In this document: piece by piece, positions 11,195 through 19,488 of the stretch
How positions within the stretch are numbered: position 1 is the first letter of the stretch
Layout of the letters: each line of letters opens with the position of its first letter
Source of the DNA: Strongyloides papillosus
Taxonomy: Eukaryota > Nematoda > Chromadorea > Rhabditida > Strongyloididae
Direction: 5' to 3'
Length of the DNA: 64,000 bases
Assembly (NCBI GenBank): GCA_005656395.1
Contig: SRSI01000073.1
Location: 682,001 to 746,000 of the forward strand
Translations under genes and position numbers: made by a program
Notes under the pieces: model-generated
Databases searched by the model: none
What the model saw: only the letters and a program-made list of their open reading frames with translations
Told to the model about the DNA's origin: nothing

Positions 11195-12864
11195 CTATTT
11201 CTTCATGGACTTGGGATTTCTTCCTCTACGCTTTACTTTTCTTACAGCATCTTTAGTTAAAGATTTAATTGTTCCAACAGTATTTTTACGAGGTCCTCCT
11301 CTTTTTCTTTTTATTATAGCCGGGTTAGTACTTTGATCCGATGAAGTAGTAATAGTAACATCAGGCAGCATATTTTCCTTTGTAATAAGATTTTGATCAG
11401 ATACTACACTTTGAGAGTCCAAAGATACTCCTTTGTTATCACACTCTTCTTCATTAGATATATTATAAGAATTAGACATTTTACCAACTAATTTGACTTG
11501 TGATATATGGCATTTCATAACATTATTTCTTTGATATTTCTTTTTTTCCAACCTTCGATAACTAACAGATAGAAAGTCTAAACTAACCACTTCAAACGGC
11601 CCTTCATAACTATACTTGAGTTTTGAATCACGGACGGCTTTTTTAACATAAATTAACGTTCCAACTGGTAAGTTAGTTTTCTCAATGTTGATATCTTTAC
11701 TGTACTTCAGACGATTATTTAACAACGTAACATAAGCAGTGTTATAAGCAATCAAGGCATTCTCTTTTAATTTATAATAGGCATAGTCTCTATCAATTAA
11801 GGTAGGTTCAATGTTTTGACAAAATTCATAAGGCATGTGGCATTTTCTAGCAAAAAACAGTTCATAAGGAGTTAATCCAGTAGACATATTTGGTGACGCG
11901 TTATAATAGAACATCATATCCTCCAACAAGTTTTCAAAAGGTTGGTTGTCTTTATTACATCTGGATATCATCTCTTCCAGTGAACGAATAGCACGTTCAG
12001 CCATTACATTCGTATGAACATAAGGATCAGCAAATTCAATTTTGATATTATTGGATTCAGCGAACTCTTGCATTTGGTGACATCGGAAGTAGGCCGCATT
12101 ATCCATACGCAATAACTTCGGCATTCCATAGCGGTTGAATACAGTCTTCAAGCCTTGAGCAATAGATGAAAAAGAAGAATCAACTAGAGGTACAGGCATC
12201 CAGAAGCGACTGAATATATCAATAACCATACAGACATAGCGAAATTTGGATAAAGGGTTGTTTCATGGTCCAGCAAGACAACAGAGTAAGCGATTCTCGG
12301 CATATCATATAATAAGATAATTTTTCTAATTTTAGATTGATGGTGTACATTAGTTTTCAAACAAGATTCACATTTTAATTCAATTTCCTTTAAGGTAAGA
12401 TAAATTTTCGGGTTAAACCATTTCATTGATACCAATTTGATTATTTTAGATAATTTAAAGTGACCCATAGAATGTATCTTCATACACGTATCATATAAAT
12501 CGGCGTTAGGCAAAAACGGTATAAAAACTTTTTTAGACTGATCTTTGAAGACTCCATAGATTCCATTAAACATAACAATATTGTGCTTTTTACAAAAGTC
12601 AGCATTCATTAAGTCTTCATCCTTTGATTGTTTATCAACTAGATAATCGGAAGTAAAACATCTTCCAACTGTATTATCCAAATTAACATTATTGATAACA
12701 AACTCTTGATTAGGACTAATTTCCATATCATTATCATTTTCTATTAAAACCTCATTTTCCTCCTCCCTTAAAATATTAGTAGGACGTGAAAAGAAATTAG
12801 CAATAGTATTTTTAAAACCAGGTACATATTTAAAAGTTATTTGAAAAGGTTGTAATTCATATAA
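11195..12864 (-). pseudogene. Retrotransposon integrase region, broken
   Basis: Continues the gag-pol frame after the stop at 12865-12867. The RNase H/connection part (YVPGFKNTIANFFSR near 12810) and the integrase zinc-binding segment (H...H, then CESCLKTN, around 12340-12480) share that frame, which ends at 12184. The catalytic core lies in another frame (11195-12229): Asp in MVIDIFSRF, Asp in RMDNAAYF, Glu in MAERAIRSLEEM, with 34 residues between the second Asp and the Glu (35 is usual). A frameshift lies near 12245-12275, and the core's frame has a TGA just upstream. The C-terminal tail is Lys/Arg-rich (KRKRGGPRKN). No intact integrase can be made. Confidence 0.85.
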
Positions 12865-15705
12865 TCACTGACTAAAAGTAATGTCAGTGCTTGATGAGAT
12901 AATTTTAACAAGACCTTTATGGTCTGTGTAGACAATATTCTTGTTTCCAAGTAGATAATATTTAAAACGACGGCATAATTGTACAATACCTTCAAGTTCA
13001 ACATATACGGATGAACGATGTTTTTTAGTAAACTTTCTCTTCATTGACCAATATCTAACAGGTAACAAAACATCATTTTTATCACGTTGCATGATTACAG
13101 CACCATGATGGGACATTGATGAATCAACATAAATTTCAAACGGTTGATTAAAATTAGGATGAGCAACAGTATAATTTTCAACTAAGGCAGATTTAAGAGC
13201 TTCAACAGCTTTATCTTGACTATTAGTCCATTCAAATTGATTTTTCGGTGACAGAAAAAATGTGAGTGGTTCACATAAACGGGAATACGACGGAATTAAA
13301 TTACAAAAAAATCCGGTCGCACCAAGAAAACGTTTTATTCCAGTGATTGATTTTTCAATCTTCATATTACGAATACATTCTCGATTAGCATGAGAAGGTG
13401 ACATTCCATTTCCATCTATCAAATGGCCTAGGAATTCAATAGATTTAAAAGCAAAACGGCATTTCTTAAAATTAACTGCTAATTTAGATTCAATTAAGAC
13501 AGACAATACATCAGCTACAGTTTTGATATGGTGTTCAATAGATTGATTTGTTCTTACTAGAATATCATCGAAGTATGCTTTAGCTACTTCATTTAAATTT
13601 CCTTCCAGTAAACACGAATCGATTGCACGTTGGAAAATCTGTGCACTATTAACATAACCAGATGGTAACTTGGTATACTGGAAAGTTCCACGATGACAAT
13701 AAATTCCAAATCGAGACTGGTCTTCAGGTTGAATAGCAATTAATTGAAATGCTTTCTTAATATCAATAGTAGAAAATAAAGTATATCCTTGAAGACTAGA
13801 TAAAGTTTCTCTCAAGTCAGCTACAGGATATTGATCTACAACAGTAATTTTATTTGTTTCCCTCATATCACTACAAGGTCTATAAGTATTATCGGACTTT
13901 TTAACTAGTATCATATTATGCAGGTAAGGTGTATCACTAGGTATAATAATTTTATTATCAATAAGATAATCTAATTCTTCATCAATATATTTAAGCAATT
14001 TTACAGGTACATGGTAACGAACAAATTTATGCGGTATATCAGTATAAAATGATTGACGCGGAGCAGTAAAAACAGATTCAGTATAACTATTACAATTTTC
14101 ATAAAATTCAGGCAAATTTGGTAAAACTTCACATAACTTTTTAAAGGCTTCTTCATTAGAGATCATAGGCTCTCTTAACATTATATTATTCATGTTGTGA
14201 GATTTAGGCTTCACAACTTCAATTAAATCAATTGACTTCTCGTCCATAACAATTTCCTTTTGAGCAAGATTAATATTCAAATTAAATTTAACAATAGCGT
14301 TTGTATCAAGTAACAGATCGTAAATATCATCCATATAAACATCTTTAACACACAACAATTCAAGTTTACATATTTTATCTTTTATCTTAACATTAACAAC
14401 AGTTTTTCCCAATGATCTGGATTCAGTACCAAACGTTTGACGTACAATATCATCACATGGTGTAACTTCAAGACCATGACGCAAAGTGATGCTTTCACGA
14501 ATTATTCCAACATTAGCTTCAGTATCAATTAAGGCAGTATAACATCCCTTACTTATATTAACTTCAATCAATGGTAACTTAACATTTTCACTTTTTGAAA
14601 TAAAATTATTACGATGATAGGTTTGGGGTTGATATTTATTTGTAGTATTTGAAAAATTTGAAGTATTTGTAGTAATGGCAGTAGTATTGGAGGCTTTTTT
14701 CTCATCATTTATTCTAGTATGACAACGGGCAGCTTTATGACCCTTTTTATGACAGTAATTACATTCCCCCGTGAATTTTTGAGTTTCCTGAGAATTCTTA
14801 TTTGGACGTGACTTCTCAACTGGCTTATCAAGTTTAACAGCACATTCAAGATCATATAAACCTTCAGACAATGTTTGATAACGATAACCATGATTGTACA
14901 ATCTACTCCATGCTCTTCCTTTCAAAAACGGTAACATCATTTGAAACTGGTGTTCCTTCATTACAGATTTATCGAGATGTGGGGCGGATGCAGCAATCAG
15001 TTTAGCTAGTTCAGTAACAGACTTCAGGAAATTATCGGGCTTATGGTCAACAACATATCCTCTAATACGTGCTTGAGCATTCATTACAGACATTTGAGAC
15101 GTATATTTTGCCAACAGTAAACGTTTGACTTTTTCATAAGTATCTACTTCGGTAGGTTGAAGTGATTCAAGATAATCGTGCACTTCCTCCTCTAGTTTAA
15201 TTTTGAGAACAGAAATTTTCTTTTCAGGTTCGATATTATCTACTTCCATACGTAACTCGAATTCTCTCAGCCAAATTTTAAAATCACCAGAAGGCGGTGA
15301 ATACTTTTTCATTTCACTCCAAGCAGTAGACATTTTCTTTTTCACAACTTTATTTTCAATAACAGGTACAATTGGTTCTTTGAAACTTTGTTCAAACTTA
15401 TTTAACAGATTATCAATTCCTTCAAGAGATTCCTTAGTTAAATTAGGACTGTACGAGTCTTTATCAGACACAAAACTATTTTCAGAATCCTCACTATCTA
15501 CACTCCCTGTTAATCTTGACAACAGACGAAAACTTCGACCAAAGATCCCTTCACTATTTGAATTAGCAGGTATCGTGTCCTTTAAGAAGTTTAAAACAGC
15601 GGTTGTACGGGCTTTATCACTTTTACTAGCGTGAGATAAATTCAATTCAGTCCACTTAGAAAGATCCTCAGCAGTATACTTGAAGCTAGGATAGTGGATT
15701 TTCAA
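12865..15705 (-). CDS. Retrotransposon Gag-protease-reverse transcriptase-RNase H polyprotein
   Basis: One open frame of 946 codons. Residues 1 to about 300 are Gag-like. A CCHC zinc knuckle CNYCHKKGHKAARC lies near residue 312. The protease motif near residue 391 reads LIDTEANVG, where the family has DTG, so the active-site Gly is replaced and protease activity is doubtful. The reverse transcriptase core near residue 708 is AYFDDILV (the YxDD box). RNase H has YVDSS (about residue 858), an acidic VELEG and TDHKG. The frame stops with TGA at 12865-12867, at a place where relatives usually have Trp. Start MKIHYPSFK at 15705 is the first ATG after the leader. An opposite-strand frame at 15203-15634 is a shadow. 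Confidence 0.9.
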   Translation of the reverse strand: MKIHYPSFKYTAEDLSKWTELNLSHASKSDKARTTAVLNFLKDTIPANSNSEGIFGRSFRLLSRLTGSVDSEDSENSFVSDKDSYSPNLTKESLEGIDNLLNKFEQSFKEPIVPVIENKVVKKKMSTAWSEMKKYSPPSGDFKIWLREFELRMEVDNIEPEKKISVLKIKLEEEVHDYLESLQPTEVDTYEKVKRLLLAKYTSQMSVMNAQARIRGYVVDHKPDNFLKSVTELAKLIAASAPHLDKSVMKEHQFQMMLPFLKGRAWSRLYNHGYRYQTLSEGLYDLECAVKLDKPVEKSRPNKNSQETQKFTGECNYCHKKGHKAARCHTRINDEKKASNTTAITTNTSNFSNTTNKYQPQTYHRNNFISKSENVKLPLIEVNISKGCYTALIDTEANVGIIRESITLRHGLEVTPCDDIVRQTFGTESRSLGKTVVNVKIKDKICKLELLCVKDVYMDDIYDLLLDTNAIVKFNLNINLAQKEIVMDEKSIDLIEVVKPKSHNMNNIMLREPMISNEEAFKKLCEVLPNLPEFYENCNSYTESVFTAPRQSFYTDIPHKFVRYHVPVKLLKYIDEELDYLIDNKIIIPSDTPYLHNMILVKKSDNTYRPCSDMRETNKITVVDQYPVADLRETLSSLQGYTLFSTIDIKKAFQLIAIQPEDQSRFGIYCHRGTFQYTKLPSGYVNSAQIFQRAIDSCLLEGNLNEVAKAYFDDILVRTNQSIEHHIKTVADVLSVLIESKLAVNFKKCRFAFKSIEFLGHLIDGNGMSPSHANRECIRNMKIEKSITGIKRFLGATGFFCNLIPSYSRLCEPLTFFLSPKNQFEWTNSQDKAVEALKSALVENYTVAHPNFNQPFEIYVDSSMSHHGAVIMQRDKNDVLLPVRYWSMKRKFTKKHRSSVYVELEGIVQLCRRFKYYLLGNKNIVYTDHKGLVKIISSSTDITFSQ

Positions 15706-15869
15706 CAGTGTTGATAAGGTAGTACTTATAATTTGACGTTCAATTTTGATGACTTTAAAGCGGTGACGCGACGATAAACAAAACGATGACTTTAGGTGAT
15801 GCGTTCAAATTCCAGAAATATAACAGATCAAAGATTACACACTTTGATTACAAATAAGACAATAAGATT

Positions 15870-16115
15870 CCACAAAAGTAAATTCCACACTATTCTTAAC
15901 CACGAATAGAATTATAGGACTTAACAAAACAAAATAAAATGATTCCACACTATTCACCACTGAACAGAATTATAGGATTCGCAAAAGACAGACAGATTCC
16001 ACACTATTCTAACCAATGAATAGGATTACAGGACTCACAAACAAAAGACTTACAGATTTCACACTATTCCAAACCAAATGAATAGAATTATAGGATTCAC
16101 AACAGATAGACAGAT
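15870..16115. repeat. Tandem repeats in the retrotransposon leader
   Basis: Four imperfect copies, roughly 55-60 bp each, between the primer-binding site and gag. Each contains TTCCACACTATTC (or TTTCACACTATTCC) then GAATAGAATTATAGGA (or close), followed by a variable AC-rich spacer. The copies begin near 15882, 15940, 15991 and 16054. They are transcribed as part of the 5' untranslated leader. Function unknown; packaging or control roles are possible. Confidence 0.75.
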
Positions 16116-16125
16116 ATTCGTAAGC

Positions 16126-16142
16126 GGCTACAACGTTATCCA
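16126..16142 (-). other. Putative tRNA primer-binding site
   Basis: On the minus strand the 5' LTR ends ...TTTTTCT and the next bases give TGGATAACGTTGTAGCC, the T shared with the LTR end. A TGG start is the complement of the CCA tail of tRNA. I cannot name the tRNA; an exact match to a tRNA 3' end would confirm it. Confidence 0.55.
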
Positions 16143-16381
16143 GAAAAATAATATAAGCTATTTGTTGTGGCGCACACTTATGAAATAACTGACTATACAA
16201 AATTTATAAGACGGACTATAAAAAGATATATAAAAAAAAGGTATACAATTAATTTAACTTACCCTCTATATCGAGAGGTAAAAATACAATGACAACTGAA
16301 TGTAACGATTATAAAAATATTAACCCTTATATACTAATTTTAATGATGACATAGAATGTCAACGCGGTTTGATTATTCACT
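16142..16381 (-). repeat. 5' LTR (right copy)
   Basis: 240 bp, near-identical to the left LTR. In coding orientation this is the promoter-bearing LTR. It has TATATAAGG and ends ...TTATTTTTCT before the primer-binding site. It is followed on the right by the target duplication GTAG. Confidence 0.9.
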
Positions 16382-16701
16382 GTAGAAAACAATCAAAGTT
16401 TTAAAATACCAATAAATATGATTATTAGATTAGTGTTAATGGAGACAATTTGATATATATATTGTATTAGTTTGATGAGATAGTTAGTTTTATCGGTTTC
16501 CCAATAAATTATATTATTACTAATATTTAACAATAATAAAGATTAGAAACTTATTTAAATAACTACTTAATTATTGCTTTTATTTTTATTTACCCTATGA
16601 TTGCGATAAATTAGTCTCAAATCAAGAAAATTTCAATTTTGTTAAGTGGGAAAAATTCATTACATTTTACCCAAAAATGCTCCCTATATTTTTTGTATGT
16701 A

Positions 16702-16936
16702 TGCATCTTATATAGCAAAGGTCAAGTCTTTTACAACAATCTGTTCTTCACGTAATGTCGTCGAAGTGTGTCTACAAATCGTAGGTTGTTATAGTAATGA
16801 TCGATTGAAGGAAAAAGCCCTAGCATATTTGAAGTAGAAACTAACCAGTAAAACTACTGTTGTGGTATTGGAGTTTACTGAGAAGATAAAAACACTTTCA
16901 AAAAGTTTAAATAGTATTAAGAAAGCATATAAGTGA
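16702..16936 (+). pseudogene. Decayed unknown gene, right part
   Basis: Continues in phase from the left part (9789-10174) once the inserted element and one TA are removed. It reads ASYIAKVKSFTTICSSRNVV, then CLQIVGCYSNDRLKEKALAYLK, one in-frame TAG, then KTTVVVLEFTEKIKTLSKSL, and ends at TGA near 16934-16936. Coding-like composition and the kept frame argue that this is a real former gene. I do not recognise the family. Confidence 0.5.
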
Positions 16937-17033
16937 TAAAAAATTATGGTGTCGTTTTATACTGCATTTTATAGAAATTGCATATGCAAAAAACTAAAAA
17001 TGTTTGTATACACTTAGAAAAATGATACAGTAG

Positions 17034-17467
17034 ACATTCGTTTGTCCATGGTTACCCATACTTTCTTTTTTAAAAATGGCATTTTGCTTACCCATAGGTT
17101 ATTCATGGACAAGCGAAATAGTATAAATTTTTTTATACAAAATTTGAGTGAGCAAATTTTTTCAAGTTCCATTCATGGACTGTTTATATCCATCCTCTAC
17201 ATGCGGTGATTAATGACAGCAACGCATTCTTCTGGAATGCAATGTTCTAGCTTTATAAAAAATGAATGAAACTAGTGTACATTCTTCAAAAAAATCATAA
17301 AAAATGGGTAATTATATTGTGAAACTATGTTAACACCAAATAAAAAAAATGCCTTTCTGCTTGTCCATATTTTGCATGTGTATGTTACAAAACAACCATT
17401 TCGCTTATCCAATGAACAAGTTTTAACAAGAAAATTCTGTTTTGCTTACCCATGGGCAAACAAATGT
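17034..17467. repeat. Foldback-like repeat with nested inverted arms
   Basis: Outer arms: ACATTCGTTTGTCCATGG (17034-17051) pairs with CCATGGGCAAACAAATGT (17450-17467) with two mismatches. An inner inverted copy at 17091-17117 (TTCATGGACAAGCGAA) also pairs with the left arm, and partial copies lie near 17354 and 17402. No open frame of transposase type. A miniature inverted-repeat or foldback element is the best guess. No target duplication could be confirmed. Confidence 0.5.
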
Positions 17468-17652
17468 CCCTTCATTCCATTTTTTTCCTGTCCTTTATTT
17501 TTCTACCATTTTTTTGTTGTCTTTAACCAATTCTTTTGATTTCAAACCTTCACACATACGAAAATTCGTCTAATTGATTTTCATATCTTTTTCTTCGTTA
17601 AAAAACTTTTTTCATTATATCTCAAGTCTTTTTCTAATGCAAATTCTCTACA

Positions 17653-18090
17653 TTATGTTAACGTTGGAAGTTTGTTATTCGTTACTAGATTTTCTTTACA
17701 CTTAGATGAAATACCTTGAATGAAAAACATTACAGCTATCGTTTCTGTTACAGTCTTATTATTATGTATTACTTCAGTAGATCTGATCAACTTCTCTAAA
17801 AATGATGACATAGCATTTTTCTTAAGCTCAGATTTTATTCTCAATGTCATAGCGATGCTTTCTACAACTGAAGTCATTTTATTCTCTTTAGTCACACATT
17901 TGTCAACATATTCCAGAATGTAATCACTTGTGAATTTATAATCATCAGATTCTTCCTCTAGTAATTATCTGTACAGTTTATCCATCTACCTCTTCGGCAA
18001 GTAGTTCTTGAGAGTTGCTATATTTTCCTCTTCTTTTAAGAAACTGATTTGAAGTTTTAGAAGACATCCGTAACTTGCTGACTTCAAACA
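17653..18090 (-). pseudogene. Decayed unknown gene
   Basis: A minus-strand frame without ATG near its 5' end reads protein-like from about 17970 to 17653 (SDDYKFTSDYILEYVDKCV, then KNAMSSFLEKLIRSTEVIHN, ending NNKLPTLT). A second fragment in another frame (MSSKTSNQFLKRRGKYSN, 18069 leftward) precedes it. Stops and a shift lie between them. It is richer in G+C than its neighbours. Family unknown; it could be the remains of a mobile element or of a domesticated gene. An opposite-strand frame at 17720-17923 is its shadow. Confidence 0.35.
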
Positions 18091-18963
18091 TTCTTAATAC
18101 TTTTCAAATTTAAAAACTGGGGGTGCCATGTTTGAATTCATTGCAAATAGTTATAAAAAGAAATTTATTGGCAATTAAAAAACTAAAAACAAAGGAAAAT
18201 AAAAGGATTACAAATAGTCTTTACCATTGTTTAACGTAGAGAAAATTTACCAAGTTTTTTTTAACAGCGATATTTTTGCATTATTTATTTTATACAAAGT
18301 TATTTGATAATATGTGTTTGTTTCTTCGTTACTATTAATCAAATGTCATTTTCTAAAAAAAATAGACCATCAGAATAAATAATATTAAATAAAGAACAAA
18401 TAAAAAATATGATTATACTTTTTACTATTCATAAATTTAAAAGATTTTAATTTTACATCATTTCTAGAAATAATAATTTCATTTTTTACCACACTAGATG
18501 ATGATTTATGAAAAATGCTCATAAACAAAATATGATTAAATATAATTTATACTTTTTATACTCTTTAAATAAAACAAAACAATTATCTTAATCAAATATG
18601 AAAGAAATCAGCACAATAACAAAATTATAGGTCAAATAAAAATGCATAAAAAACTATGATCATAAAACAAATTTGTTGAATTAGTTGATTTAAAAAGTAC
18701 TTTTTACTGAAAATTCTAATATTATTATGAAACTTAATTTATATAGTAATCAATTATATTTAATTTTATTTATCTATATAATAAATATCTGATTCGATAA
18801 TGCAAAATCCAGTTAATAACCAATAAACTATATAAAACATTTTGAAAATTTTGTTTTATGGATCTACTTATGTAGATAATTTAAATATTTATTGTGTAAT
18901 GTTCACATTATAATTTTCAGTATTTAAGAAATTTTTTCAACACTATTACAATAATTTCAGGTA
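18091..18963. other. Promoter side of the transthyretin-like gene
   Basis: A+T-rich, no gene. Its last bases contain TTTCAG at 18955-18960, three bases before the ATG at 18964. This is the form of a 3' splice acceptor and may be a spliced-leader trans-splice site. Confidence 0.35.
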
Positions 18964-19488
18964 ATGCATTTTAAAGTTATCGTAACACTTCTACTATTTA
19001 CTATTCATACAGCTATTGAAGCTCGTTTTAGACTTTTTCGATCTACAATATATTCAGTTGCAATAAAAGGAAGGTTAACATGCCCTGATTACAAAAATGG
19101 ATTCGCTCTTGTTATGATATCATATAATAAAAAACCTGAATTAGATAAACACCCTATTGCTAAGCATTATGCAAAATTTAATCTCCCATTTTTTCTAAGT
19201 AAAATGTTTAGACATAAGGGAAGACAACCACGTAAGTAATAATATAAAAAATGAATAATTTGCTTTTAAGGTCTTTTTGTTAAAATTTTCCATAGATGTA
19301 AAACAAATAAAGATATTTATGAAAGAATGTATTTAAGAGAAATTCCTAGTTCTTATGTGATAAGAGGCGCAAGTAAAAATGCATATGACCTAGGAGTTAT
19401 AGTGCTATCGGATGATGGATTTAAAACGAAAACACGTGTTGGAATAATATATGACGATAAATCATTAAAGTCATTTAATGAGAATTAG
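18964..19488 (+). CDS. Secreted transthyretin-like (TTL) family protein
   Basis: Exons 18964-19231 and 19271-19488; the 39-nt intron runs GTAAGT to TTTTAAG; 161 residues. Residues 1-20 are a signal peptide (core VIVTLLLFTIHTAIEA). Nematode TTL marks follow: YSVAIKGRLTCPDYKNG at the start of the domain, LFVKIFHRC across the splice (family pattern PYxxIxHxC), IPSSYVIRG, then YDLGVIVL. A later AG (TTTCCATAG, 19315) looks like a better acceptor but would break the frame and remove the conserved KIFHRC, so 19270 is chosen. TTL proteins are small secreted proteins abundant in nematodes, including parasite secretions; their biochemical role is mostly unknown. The loop between residues 45 and 90 is basic and unlike typical members. 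Confidence 0.8.

Larger units (their letters stand above)
10921..16381 (-). mobile_element. Ty3/gypsy-type LTR retrotransposon
   Basis: 5.46 kb, transcribed leftward, flanked by 240-bp direct LTRs (10921-11160 and 16142-16381) and a 4-bp target duplication GTAG (10917-10920 and 16382-16385). Domain order is Gag zinc knuckle, protease, reverse transcriptase, RNase H, integrase, which is the Ty3/gypsy (Metaviridae) order. LTRs begin AGTG and end CT in the coding direction, as in Drosophila 17.6/297-like elements, which also use 4-bp duplications. No envelope-like frame is present. The coding region is interrupted by one stop before the integrase region and by a frameshift with a further stop in the integrase, so this copy should be non-autonomous. 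Confidence 0.9.
10175..16699. mobile_element. Non-autonomous Tc1/mariner-type element, copy 1, split by an LTR retrotransposon
   Basis: Left end starts CACATTAAAAAAATGGGAAA at 10175; right end finishes TTTTTTGTATG at 16699; both are flanked by TA (10173-10174 and 16700-16701). The internal sequence 10200-10920 closely follows copy 2 at 33575-34521. It continues after the retrotransposon from about 16382 (TGTAGAAAACAATC, against TGTAGAAGACAATC in copy 2). No transposase frame is present, so it must have been moved in trans. The right half has about 115 bp more than copy 2. Removing it restores one continuous, though decayed, host reading frame. Confidence 0.8.

Noticed and set aside
12865..12867. 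TGA read as Trp (altered genetic code or readthrough)
   Set aside because: The same element uses TGG for Trp elsewhere and cellular genes in the window end normally at TGA (for example the CNG gene), so TGA is a real stop.
15203..15634. 143-codon plus-strand frame
   Set aside because: Antisense shadow of the retrotransposon Gag region.
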